Notes under the pieces: generated by a model
Told to the model about the DNA's origin: nothing
Seen by the model: only the letters and a program-made list of their open reading frames with translations
The model's database searches: none
Made by a program: the position numbers and the translations under genes
Shown here: positions 52,037-59,015 of the stretch, one piece after another
Position numbering within the stretch: the first letter of the stretch is position 1
How the letters are laid out: each line of letters opens with the position of its first letter
Source of the DNA: Roseateles_E cavernae
GTDB taxonomy: Bacteria; Pseudomonadota; Gammaproteobacteria; Burkholderiales; Burkholderiaceae_C
DNA length: 64,000 bases
Direction of reading: 5' to 3'
Assembly (NCBI RefSeq): GCF_040187885.1
Contig: NZ_JBDPLH010000003.1
Span: forward strand, 372,001 to 436,000

Positions 52037-52444
52037 TTGAACTTCCTGCTCGACAACTGGTATTTGGTGCTGGCGGCGCTTGCGTCCGGCGGTTTGCTGC
52101 TGTGGCCGAGCCTGGCGCGCAGCGGCGCGGCCATCTCGACGGCCGAGGCCGTGCGCCTGATCAACCGTGAGAAAGCGGTGCTGATCGATGTCAGCGAGCC
52201 GGCCGAGTTCGCCGCATCGCATGTCAGCGGTGCCCGCAACATCCCGCTGTCTGCCCTGCAAGAAGGCCACAAGCAACTGCCCAGCAACAAGGCCCTGCCT
52301 GTGGTGGTGGTGTGCCAGACCGGCGCACGCGCCGCGCGCGCCGCTGGCATGCTGCGCAAGCTGGGTTACGAAAAGGCCCAGCCGCTGGCCGGCGGCGTCA
52401 CTGCCTGGCGCGAGGCGAATTTGCCTGTCGAGAAGAACGCCTGA
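52037..52444 (+). CDS. Rhodanese-like domain protein
   Basis: A 135-residue protein with an N-terminal membrane segment (residues ~8-24, WYLVLAALASGGLLLWP) and one rhodanese domain. The active-site loop is VVCQTGARAARA with the catalytic Cys near residue 93; AEFAASHVSGARNIPL and PLAGGVTAWREANLP are family motifs. It starts with TTG at 52037, the only sensible start. It precedes grxC by 9 bp and secB, a conserved trio in this group (rhodanese-grxC-secB). Sulfur transfer or redox roles are possible. Confidence 0.9.
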   Translation: MNFLLDNWYLVLAALASGGLLLWPSLARSGAAISTAEAVRLINREKAVLIDVSEPAEFAASHVSGARNIPLSALQEGHKQLPSNKALPVVVVCQTGARAARAAGMLRKLGYEKAQPLAGGVTAWREANLPVEKNA

Positions 52445-52453
52445 GTCATTCCT

Positions 52454-52714
52454 ATGCAAGCCGTGAAGATGTACACCACCCAGGTCTGCCCCTACTGCGT
52501 GCGGGCCAAGAGCCTGCTGAAGCAGCGCGGCGTCGAGCAGATCGAGGAGGTCCGCATCGATATGGACCCGGCGGCGCGCGACGCGATGATGGCGCTGACC
52601 GGCCGGCGCACCGTGCCGCAGATCTTCATCGGCGACACCCATGTCGGCGGATGTGACGATTTGATGGCCCTGGACCAGCGTGGGGGCTTGCAGACGCTCT
52701 TGCAAGGCGCCTGA
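52454..52714 (+). CDS. grxC: Glutaredoxin 3
   Basis: An 86-residue thiol-disulfide oxidoreductase that uses glutathione. The dithiol active site is CPYC (residues 13-16, QVCPYCVRAKSLL). The cis-Pro region is RTVPQIFIGDTHVGGCDDL. Length is standard. Probably cotranscribed with the upstream rhodanese gene; secB follows after 91 bp with its own promoter-like element. Confidence 0.95.
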   Translation: MQAVKMYTTQVCPYCVRAKSLLKQRGVEQIEEVRIDMDPAARDAMMALTGRRTVPQIFIGDTHVGGCDDLMALDQRGGLQTLLQGA

Positions 52715-52731
52715 GCGCGGGGGATGGCGTC

Positions 52732-52757
52732 GGGGTGGCCTGGGCCATAATCCCGCC
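52732..52757 (+). promoter_or_regulatory. Promoter-like element before secB
   Basis: GGGGTGGCC followed by CATAATCCCGCCC (-10-like ATAAT) about 55 bp before the secB ATG. It closely matches the element at 51987-52014 in front of the rhodanese gene. No good -35 hexamer is visible. Confidence 0.4.
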
Positions 52758-52805
52758 CTGCTGCCCGTGGCGCTTGGCCGACGGGCTTTTATTTGGAAAG
52801 ACATC

Positions 52806-53273
52806 ATGGCCGACGAGAGCAACAACACCCCCGTGTTCCAGATCCAGCGCATGTACCTGAAGGACTTGTCGCTGGAGCAGCCGAATTCGCCCCAGATCCT
52901 GCTGGACCAGGCCCAGCCCCAGGTCGACATCAACCTCGCGCTGTCCGCCGAGCCGGTGGCCGACGGCATCTACGAGGTCTGCGTGACCGCCACCGTGACG
53001 ACCAAGGTCAATGGCGACAAGACCCTGTTCCTGATCGAGGCCAAGCAGGCCGGCATCTTCGAGATCCGCAATCTGCCGCAAGACCAGGTCGAAGGCATTG
53101 TCGGCATCGTCTGCCCGCAGATGATCTATCCCTATCTGCGCGCCGTGGTCTCGGACGTCTGCACCCGCGCCGGCTTCCCGCCGGTGCTGCTGACCGAAGT
53201 GAACTTCCAGGCCATGTTCGAAGCCCAGCAGGCCCAGCGCGCCGAGCAGGCCGCCACCCCGACGATCAACTGA
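52806..53273 (+). CDS. secB: Protein-export chaperone SecB
   Basis: A 155-residue cytoplasmic homotetrameric chaperone that keeps preproteins unfolded and hands them to SecA. FQIQRMYLKDLSLEQPNSP at the N-terminus and the IYEVCVTATVTTKVNGDKTLF core strand are characteristic, as are FPPVLLTEVNFQAMF and the C-terminal tail. GGAAAG lies before the ATG at 52806. It is followed by a terminator-like hairpin and gpsA, the usual secB-gpsA neighbourhood. Confidence 0.97.
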   Translation: MADESNNTPVFQIQRMYLKDLSLEQPNSPQILLDQAQPQVDINLALSAEPVADGIYEVCVTATVTTKVNGDKTLFLIEAKQAGIFEIRNLPQDQVEGIVGIVCPQMIYPYLRAVVSDVCTRAGFPPVLLTEVNFQAMFEAQQAQRAEQAATPTIN

Positions 53274-53293
53274 GACCGGTCTCGGTGATGATG

Positions 53294-53327
53294 CGCCCCG
53301 AGCAGCAGCAGCGGCCGGGGCGTTTTT
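53294..53327 (+). terminator. Terminator between secB and gpsA
   Basis: A 7-bp stem (CGCCCCG / CGGGGCG) with a 15-base loop containing AGC repeats is followed by five T residues. It lies 20 bp after the secB stop and 20 bp before gpsA, so gpsA transcription may depend on read-through or a promoter within this stretch. Confidence 0.7.
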
Positions 53328-53346
53328 GCATTTCAGATCCACTGTC

Positions 53347-54354
53347 ATGAAGATCACGATATTGGGCGCCGGGGCCTGGGGCACGGCGCTGGCCATCCAG
53401 GCTGCGGCGCGCCATCAGGTGCTGCTGTGGGCGCGCAACAGCGCCGCCGTGGCCGAGATGGCCGCGACCCGCCTCAACCACCGCTATCTGCCCGACACCG
53501 CCTTGCCCGACGGCCTGGCGCTGAGCGCCGATCTGGCGGCGGCCATCGCCCATGGCCGCGAGGGCCTGCTGATCGTCGCGACGCCGATGGCCGGCCTGCG
53601 CGAGATGCTGGCCGCGCTGCCCGATGGCGCGGGCGTGCTGTGGCTGTGCAAGGGCTTCGAGGCCGGCACCGGTCTGCTGGGGCACCAGATCGCGGCCGCC
53701 GTGCAGCCGCGCCTGCGCGCCGGCATCTTGTCGGGTCCCAGCTTTGCGCAGGAGGTCGCGGCCGGCCAGCCCACCGCCCTGGTCGCGGCCAGCGGCGATG
53801 CGGCGCTGGTGCAGCTGGCGGTGGATGCCTTTCACAGCGAGCGGCTGCGCGTCTACACCTCGGCCGATCCGGTCGGCGTCGAGGTCGGCGGCGCGGTCAA
53901 GAACGTGATGGCCATTGCGGTGGGCATTGCCGATGGCCTGGGCCAGCGTGCCGGGGCCGGCAGTTTGCTGCCGGGTCTGAACGCCCGTGCCGCGCTGATC
54001 ACCCGCGGCCTGGCCGAGATGCTGCGCCTGGGCCAGGCACTGGGCGCACGGACCGAGACCTTTATGGGGCTCTCGGGCATCGGCGACCTGGTGCTGACCG
54101 CCACCGGCGATCTGTCGCGCAACCGCCGCGTCGGCCTGCTGCTGGCCGAAGGCCTGGCGCTGCCGCAGATCCTGCAGCAGCTGGGCCATGTGGCCGAGGG
54201 CGTCTACAGCGCGCCGACCGTGCTGGCGCGCGCCGCCGCCGCCGGTGTCGACATGCCGATCACCGCTGCGGTCGTGGCCGTGCTGGAGGGGCGCTTGAGC
54301 CCGGTCGAGGCGGTCGAGTTGCTGATGGGCCGCGAGGCGCGGCCCGAACACTGA
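53347..54354 (+). CDS. gpsA: NAD(P)H-dependent glycerol-3-phosphate dehydrogenase
   Basis: A 335-residue enzyme reducing dihydroxyacetone phosphate to sn-glycerol-3-phosphate for phospholipid synthesis. The N-terminal Rossmann motif is ITILGAGAWGTALA. Later come LSGPSFAQEVAAGQPT, the catalytic Lys in EVGGAVKNVMAIAVG, and LSGIGDLVLTATGDLSRN, then NRRVG. Length is standard. ATG at 53347; no strong ribosome site is seen. Confidence 0.96.
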   Translation: MKITILGAGAWGTALAIQAAARHQVLLWARNSAAVAEMAATRLNHRYLPDTALPDGLALSADLAAAIAHGREGLLIVATPMAGLREMLAALPDGAGVLWLCKGFEAGTGLLGHQIAAAVQPRLRAGILSGPSFAQEVAAGQPTALVAASGDAALVQLAVDAFHSERLRVYTSADPVGVEVGGAVKNVMAIAVGIADGLGQRAGAGSLLPGLNARAALITRGLAEMLRLGQALGARTETFMGLSGIGDLVLTATGDLSRNRRVGLLLAEGLALPQILQQLGHVAEGVYSAPTVLARAAAAGVDMPITAAVVAVLEGRLSPVEAVELLMGREARPEH

Positions 54355-54371
54355 ACAGGAACCCACTCATC

Positions 54372-55334
54372 ATGCAACGCCGTCATCTTCTGCAGGCTGC
54401 GGCCGCTTCATGGGCCTTGCCGGCGCTGGCCCAGGCCTGGCCCAGCCGCCCGATCAAGCTGGTCGTGCCCTTCCCGGGCGGCAGCTCGCCCGACATCATC
54501 GCCCGCGCGATCGCCGAGCCGCTGGCCGCCAGCCTGGGCCAGCCGGTGGTCATCGACAACCGTCCCGGCGCCGGCGGCAATATCGGCACCGGAGCGGTGG
54601 CCAAGGCCGAGCCCGATGGCTACACGCTGCTGTTCACGATCCAGGGCCCGCTGGTGACGGCGCCGCTGCTGAGCGCCCGCCTGGCCTATGACCCGGTCAA
54701 GGAGCTGCAGCCGATCGGCCTGGTCGCGACCAGCCCGAATGTGCTGGTGGTCGACCCCAAGCTGGGCGCCCACACGCTGGCCGATTTCGTGCGCATCGCC
54801 AAGGAGCGCAAGGGCCAGCTGAACTACGGCAGCGTCGGCAATGGCAGCGCCGCCCATCTGGCGATGGAAAGCTTCAAGCAGCGCGCCGGCATCGATCTGG
54901 TCCATGTGCCGTACCAGGGCTTTCCGCAGGTGGTCAACGCGATCCTGGCCGGCCAGGTGCAGGCCGGCTTCATGGTGCCCGGCATCGCGATGGGCCAGGT
55001 GCGGGCCGGCAAGCTGAAGGCGCTGGGGGTCACCAGCCCGGGCCGGGTCGGCTCGCTGCCCGAGCTGCCGACCCTGGCGGAGTCGGGCTATGCCGGCTTC
55101 GAGGCGATCTCCTGGCAGGCCATGCTGGCACCCGCCAAGACGCCTGCGGCCATTGTTCAGCGGCTGTCGACCGAGCTGGTGCGCATCATCAAGAGCGACG
55201 AGGTGCGCGGCAAGATGTTGAGCCAGTACTTCAGCGCGGCGGCCTCGACGCCGGATGCGCTGGCGGCGCTGATGAAGAGCGAGCGCGGGCGCTGGGGCCA
55301 GATGATCAAGGCGGCCGGGGTGGTCGCCGAGTAG
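54372..55334 (+). CDS. Tripartite tricarboxylate transporter receptor (Bug family) with Tat-like signal
   Basis: A 320-residue periplasmic solute-binding protein of the Bug family (TctC-like). The N-terminus MQRRHLLQAAAASWALPALA carries a twin-Arg with a hydrophobic stretch and a signal cut near AQA, so export by Tat is possible. Bug hallmarks include PIKLVVPFPGGSSPDIIAR and GYTLLFTIQGPLV. There are no tctA/tctB membrane genes nearby, so it is an orphan receptor, as is very common in Burkholderiales. Ligands of the family are carboxylates or amino acids; this one is unknown. Confidence 0.92.
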   Translation: MQRRHLLQAAAASWALPALAQAWPSRPIKLVVPFPGGSSPDIIARAIAEPLAASLGQPVVIDNRPGAGGNIGTGAVAKAEPDGYTLLFTIQGPLVTAPLLSARLAYDPVKELQPIGLVATSPNVLVVDPKLGAHTLADFVRIAKERKGQLNYGSVGNGSAAHLAMESFKQRAGIDLVHVPYQGFPQVVNAILAGQVQAGFMVPGIAMGQVRAGKLKALGVTSPGRVGSLPELPTLAESGYAGFEAISWQAMLAPAKTPAAIVQRLSTELVRIIKSDEVRGKMLSQYFSAAASTPDALAALMKSERGRWGQMIKAAGVVAE

Positions 55335-55805
55335 TCAGGCGGCGCCCGCGTAGCCGTTCTGCCGCCAGGCCTCGAACACCGCGACCGCGACGCTGTTGCT
55401 GAGGTTGAGGCTGCGCTGCTCGGGCCGCATGGGCAGACGCAGGCGCTGCTCGGGCGCAAAGCTCTCGCGCAGCGCCGGCGCCAGCCCGGCGGTCTCGGAG
55501 CCGAACACCAGCCAGTCGCCGGGCTGCCACCGCGCGTCGCCGAAATGGCGGCTGCCGCGCGTCGTGAACGCGAACATCCGGGCGAGGTCGGGTCTTGCCT
55601 GGTCGAGAAAGGCCTGCCAGTCGGCATGGCGGGTCAGCTGTGCGTACTCGTGATAGTCGAGCCCGGCGCGCTGCAGCAGCTTGTCCTCCATCGAGAAGCC
55701 CAGCGGCTCGATCAGATGCAGGCGGCAGCCGGTGTTGGCGGCCAGGCGGATGATGTTGCCGGTGTTGGGCGGGATTTCCGGCTGGACCAGGACGATATTG
55801 AACAT
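55335..55805 (-). CDS. trmL: tRNA (cytidine(34)-2'-O)-methyltransferase
   Basis: A 156-residue SPOUT-class methyltransferase that 2'-O-methylates the wobble base of some tRNA-Leu. NIVLVQPEIPPNTGNIIRLAAN at the N-terminus and the knot motifs LVFGSETAGLAP and RLPMRPEQRSLNLSNSVAVAV are family-specific. The gene immediately abuts the Bug receptor stop (convergent) and lies 10 bp downstream of comF, likely in one transcript. Confidence 0.95.
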   Translation of the reverse strand: MFNIVLVQPEIPPNTGNIIRLAANTGCRLHLIEPLGFSMEDKLLQRAGLDYHEYAQLTRHADWQAFLDQARPDLARMFAFTTRGSRHFGDARWQPGDWLVFGSETAGLAPALRESFAPEQRLRLPMRPEQRSLNLSNSVAVAVFEAWRQNGYAGAA

Positions 55806-55815
55806 GGTGTGGTGA

Positions 55816-56562
55816 TCAGTTGTCTGCGGTGCGCGCCACCACCCAGGCCTGCACGCGGCTGACCCCGGCCTTGCGCAGCAGCCTGGCCAGCTCGAACAGG
55901 GTGGCGCCGGTGGTCATCACATCGTCGACCAGGGCCACATGGCAGCCGCGCAGCTCGCGCAGTCGCTTGGGTTCGATCGCGAAGGCGTGCTTCACGTTCG
56001 CGGCGCGCTGCTCGGGGGGGAGATTGAGCTGGTGTGCAGTATCCCTCACGCGCAAGAGCAGATGGGCGTGGCAGACCAATTTGCGGCGCTTGGCCAGCGC
56101 GCGGGCCAGCTCGTGGCTCTGGTTGTAGCCGCGTTCGCGCAGCCTCTCGCGCGACAAGGGCACCGGCAGCACACAGTCGGGCTCCTCGGCCTGCGCGCTG
56201 GCCAGGGCCTGGTCGAGCCGGTCCAGCAAGGTCTCGCGCAGGTCCAGGGCCTGGTGGAATTTGTAGCGCTGCAGCAGCGCGTCCCAGGGGAAGGCATAGT
56301 CCAGCGCCGCGATGCAGCGCGTCAGCGGCGGGGGGTGGCGCAGGCAGGCGCCACATTTGGGTTCGGGGTGGCCGGTCAGCTCGGCCGGCAGCCGCGCCGC
56401 GCAGGTCCAGCAGCGCGGCACCGGGCGCGCGTAGCGCATCAGGCAGTCGACGCAGACGCGCTGTGCCGACCAGGCGCGGCATACCGCGCATTGGCCGGGG
56501 CAGCGCATCAGCACCCGCTCGACCAGCGAGGGTTTGGAAGAGGCCAGGGCGCGGCGGTCCAT
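55816..56562 (-). CDS. comF: ComF family phosphoribosyltransferase-like protein
   Basis: A 248-residue protein related to competence factor ComF. The N-terminal region has several Cys pairs (CPGQCAVCRAW, CVDC, CWTC, CGAC) consistent with zinc binding. LPVPLSRERLRERGYNQSHEL and the PRPP-loop HVALVDDVMTTGATL lie in the C-terminal phosphoribosyltransferase fold. It supports DNA uptake or processing in competent species; a role here is inferred only from family. Divergent from the BioC-like gene with 21 bp between start codons. Confidence 0.93.
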   Translation of the reverse strand: MDRRALASSKPSLVERVLMRCPGQCAVCRAWSAQRVCVDCLMRYARPVPRCWTCAARLPAELTGHPEPKCGACLRHPPPLTRCIAALDYAFPWDALLQRYKFHQALDLRETLLDRLDQALASAQAEEPDCVLPVPLSRERLRERGYNQSHELARALAKRRKLVCHAHLLLRVRDTAHQLNLPPEQRAANVKHAFAIEPKRLRELRGCHVALVDDVMTTGATLFELARLLRKAGVSRVQAWVVARTADN

Positions 56563-56569
56563 GGCTCAA

Positions 56570-56575
56570 TATACT
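56570..56575 (+). promoter_or_regulatory. -10-like TATACT just before the BioC-like gene
   Basis: TATACT ends 8 bp before the ATG at 56584, in the 21-bp gap to the divergent comF. There is no Shine-Dalgarno, so the message may be leaderless. Confidence 0.35.
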
Positions 56576-56583
56576 GCCGCCCC

Positions 56584-57507
56584 ATGTTGCCGCCCGATGA
56601 ATCCACCGACGCCCGGCGTCCCGAACGCCAGCAGATCGATGCGCGGGCCCTGGTCCACCACCTGCGCCGCCTGGCGCGTGCCGATGATCCGCCCTGGCTG
56701 CACGCGGAGATTTCGCGCCGCATGGCCGAGCGGCTGCCGGTGATCAAGCTGCAGCCCGAGCGCGTCCTGCAGTGGTCGGCGTTCCTGGGGGGCAGCGGCG
56801 AGGACCTGCGCCAGGCCTATCCGCAGGCCGCCCAGCTGCTGGTGGAGCCGGTGCCTGCGCTGCGTGAGCGCAGCCTGGCGCAGCACAAGGGCTGGTGGCA
56901 GGTCTTGCGCGGCACTGCCAAACCCTCGGTCAGTCTGCCCCAGCAGGCGGGCGAGGGTGTGGCCCAGCTGCTGTGGGCCAATATGTATCTGCATCTGAGC
57001 CCGGATCCCGAGGCGTTGCTGAAGCTGTGGCACCGGGCCTTGGCGGTGGACGGCTTTGTGATGTTCTCCTGCCTGGGGCCGGACAGCCTGCGCGAGCTGC
57101 GGCCGCTGTACGAGGCCCTGGGCTGGGGTTTGCCGGGGCCGGAATGGATCGATATGCATGATGTCGGCGACATGCTGGTGGGGGCAGGTTTTGCCGATCC
57201 GGTGATGGACCAGGAGCGCATCACGCTGACCTGGGGCCAGCCTGAGCGGCTGTTGGCCGATCTGCGCGCGATGGGGGGCAATCTGTCGCCGGCGCGCTTT
57301 GCCGGCCTGCGCTCGCGGGCCTGGCGCGGCCGGCTGCTGCAGGCACTGGAGGCTCTGCGCGGGCCGGATGGGCGCCTGCAGCTGAGCCTGGAGCTGGTCT
57401 ACGGCCATGCGTTCAAACCGGCCCCCAAGCTCAAGATGGCGGCCGAGACCCGGGTTTCCCTGGATCAAATGCGCACGATGGTGCGCGGGGCGGGCAAGGA
57501 ATCATGA
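56584..57507 (+). CDS. BioC-like SAM-dependent methyltransferase family protein
   Basis: A 307-residue protein resembling BioC (malonyl-ACP methyltransferase) in its methyltransferase-11-like layout: LLWANMYLHLSPDPEALLKLWHRALAVDGFVMFSCLGPD spans motifs after the SAM site, then LRELRPLYEALGW, DMHDVGDMLVGAGFADPVMD. The SAM-binding motif I is degenerate (VLQWSAFLGGSG in place of VLDLGCGTG). Thus either the fold tolerates this or SAM binding is altered. There is no biotin gene beside it. Start ATG at 56584. Role in biotin precursor synthesis is uncertain. Confidence 0.75.
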   Translation: MLPPDESTDARRPERQQIDARALVHHLRRLARADDPPWLHAEISRRMAERLPVIKLQPERVLQWSAFLGGSGEDLRQAYPQAAQLLVEPVPALRERSLAQHKGWWQVLRGTAKPSVSLPQQAGEGVAQLLWANMYLHLSPDPEALLKLWHRALAVDGFVMFSCLGPDSLRELRPLYEALGWGLPGPEWIDMHDVGDMLVGAGFADPVMDQERITLTWGQPERLLADLRAMGGNLSPARFAGLRSRAWRGRLLQALEALRGPDGRLQLSLELVYGHAFKPAPKLKMAAETRVSLDQMRTMVRGAGKES

Positions 57508-57799
57508 ATGGGGCTGCGCAGCGACGCGCAAAGACCACAGGGCCGACAGAGGCGTAGGCTAAAATCCGCCGCCGATCAGGTTCCAGCCATATTGGCCCGA
57601 GTCCCTTGTTGATTCAGGTCAGTCGTCTTGTGCGACGGGGTGGCGGGCAAGAGGTGAATCACCGAAGTTTTGCGCCCGCTGTGTCCGATAGAGGCGAGGC
57701 CTGGTCCCGGGCGAAGATTGCGAAGGATGTAGCGGCAGCGAACGACACCGTTCTCTGCCGCTAAGTCCGTGGGTTGAATTTGAACTAGAAGCGACGACC
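57508..57799 (+). promoter_or_regulatory. Long upstream leader region of the cytochrome oxidase operon
   Basis: 292 bp without coding potential. A -10-like TAAAAT (57557-57562) followed by CCGCCGCC is the best promoter candidate, which would give a leader of about 230 nt. Inside are inverted repeats CGCCCG (57673-57678) / CGGGCG (57708-57713) and the strong hairpin at 57730-57763 (separate entry). No known riboswitch or RNA family is recognised. Confidence 0.5.
57730..57763 (+). promoter_or_regulatory. Strong hairpin in the coxB leader
   Basis: TAGCGGCAG (57730-57738) pairs perfectly with CTGCCGCTA (57755-57763), and inside it GAACG (57740-57744) pairs with CGTTC (57749-57753) around an ACAC tetraloop; only one C-T mismatch separates the two stems. 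That gives 14 pairs, ending 36 bp before the coxB ATG. It lacks a downstream T-run, so it is not a typical terminator. Confidence 0.8.
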
Positions 57800-58987
57800 A
57801 TGACGATGATGAACGCACGAGTGCATCAGCTGAGGCGCCAGATCAGCCAGCTGGCGTTGGCCTTCGGTGCCACGCTGGCCAGCCAGGCGGCCTTGGCGGT
57901 GAATGACTTGCCAGGTGGCCCCAAGGTCAACCAGATCAATCTGCACGAGCCGGTCACCAAGATCGCTGCCGAACAGATGTGGTTGCACAACTTCATGCTG
58001 GTCATCTGCCTGGTCATCTTCTTCGCCGTGTTCGGCGTGATGTTCTATTCGATCTTCAAGCACCGCAAGTCCAAGGGTGCGGTGTCGGCCAACTTCCACG
58101 AGAGCGTCAAGGTCGAGATCGCCTGGACCGTCGTGCCCTTCGTGATCGTGATCCTGATGGCCCTGCCGGCCACCAAGGTGGTCGTTGCGATGAAGGACAC
58201 CACCAATGCCGACCTGACCATCAAGGCCACCGGCTATCAGTGGAAATGGGGCTATGACTACCTGAAGGGCGAGGGCGAAGGCATCGGCTTCCTGGCCACG
58301 CTGGACGCGACGCAGCGCGAGATGTCCGACTCCGGCAAGCCCGAAGCCGTCGACAACTACCTGCTCAAGGTCGACAACCCGCTGGTCGTGCCGGTCAACA
58401 AGAAGGTGCGCATCATCACGACGGCCAACGACGTGATCCACGCCTGGATGGTGCCGGCTTTCGGCGTCAAGCAGGATGCGATCCCCGGCTTTGTGCGCGA
58501 CACCTGGTTCCGCGCCGAGAAGATCGGCGACTACTACGGCCAGTGCGCCGAGCTGTGCGGCAAGGAACATGCCTACATGCCCATCCACGTCAAGGTGGTC
58601 TCGGCCGAGGACTACAGCAAGTGGGTGGACGGCGAGAAGAAGAAGCTGGCCGCCAAGGCCGACGATCCGAGCAAGGTCTGGGAGCTGGCGGCCCTGGTGG
58701 CGCGCGGCGAGAAGGTCTACAACGCCAACTGCGCCGCCTGCCACAAGGCCGACGGCACCGGCGCCGGCCCGATCAAGCGCCTGGACGCCTCGCCGCTGGT
58801 GCTGGATACCGATCATGGCAAGCAGATCGCGGTGCTGCTCAACGGCGCTGCCAACGGCGCGATGCCGGCCTGGAAGCAGCTCTCGGACACCGAGATCGCC
58901 GCCGTGATCACCTACACCAAGAACAGCTGGACCAACAAGACCGGTCAGATCGTTCAGCCCTCCGAAATCGTGGCGGCTCGCAAGTAA
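57800..58987 (+). CDS. coxB: Cytochrome c oxidase subunit II (with C-terminal cytochrome c domain)
   Basis: A 395-residue subunit of the aa3-type oxidase that accepts electrons from cytochrome c. A signal-like N-terminus (residues ~14-34) precedes two membrane helices at ~65-85 and 108-128. The CuA site is in CAELCGKEHAYM near residues 248-260, with both Cys and the His/Met ligands. The C-terminal extension holds a class I cytochrome c with heme motif CAACH near residue 310 and a later AMPAWK Met. So this is the caa3-like fused form of subunit II. First gene of the operon; coxA follows 28 bp on. Confidence 0.96.
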   Translation: MTMMNARVHQLRRQISQLALAFGATLASQAALAVNDLPGGPKVNQINLHEPVTKIAAEQMWLHNFMLVICLVIFFAVFGVMFYSIFKHRKSKGAVSANFHESVKVEIAWTVVPFVIVILMALPATKVVVAMKDTTNADLTIKATGYQWKWGYDYLKGEGEGIGFLATLDATQREMSDSGKPEAVDNYLLKVDNPLVVPVNKKVRIITTANDVIHAWMVPAFGVKQDAIPGFVRDTWFRAEKIGDYYGQCAELCGKEHAYMPIHVKVVSAEDYSKWVDGEKKKLAAKADDPSKVWELAALVARGEKVYNANCAACHKADGTGAGPIKRLDASPLVLDTDHGKQIAVLLNGAANGAMPAWKQLSDTEIAAVITYTKNSWTNKTGQIVQPSEIVAARK

Positions 58988-59015
58988 GCCCGGACGTCGA
59001 AAAAAGGAAAGCAAG

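Noticed and set aside
55939..57507. An apparent longer form of the BioC-like protein starting inside comF.
   Set aside because: The extension is antisense to comF and low-complexity; the ATG at 56584 fits the family start.
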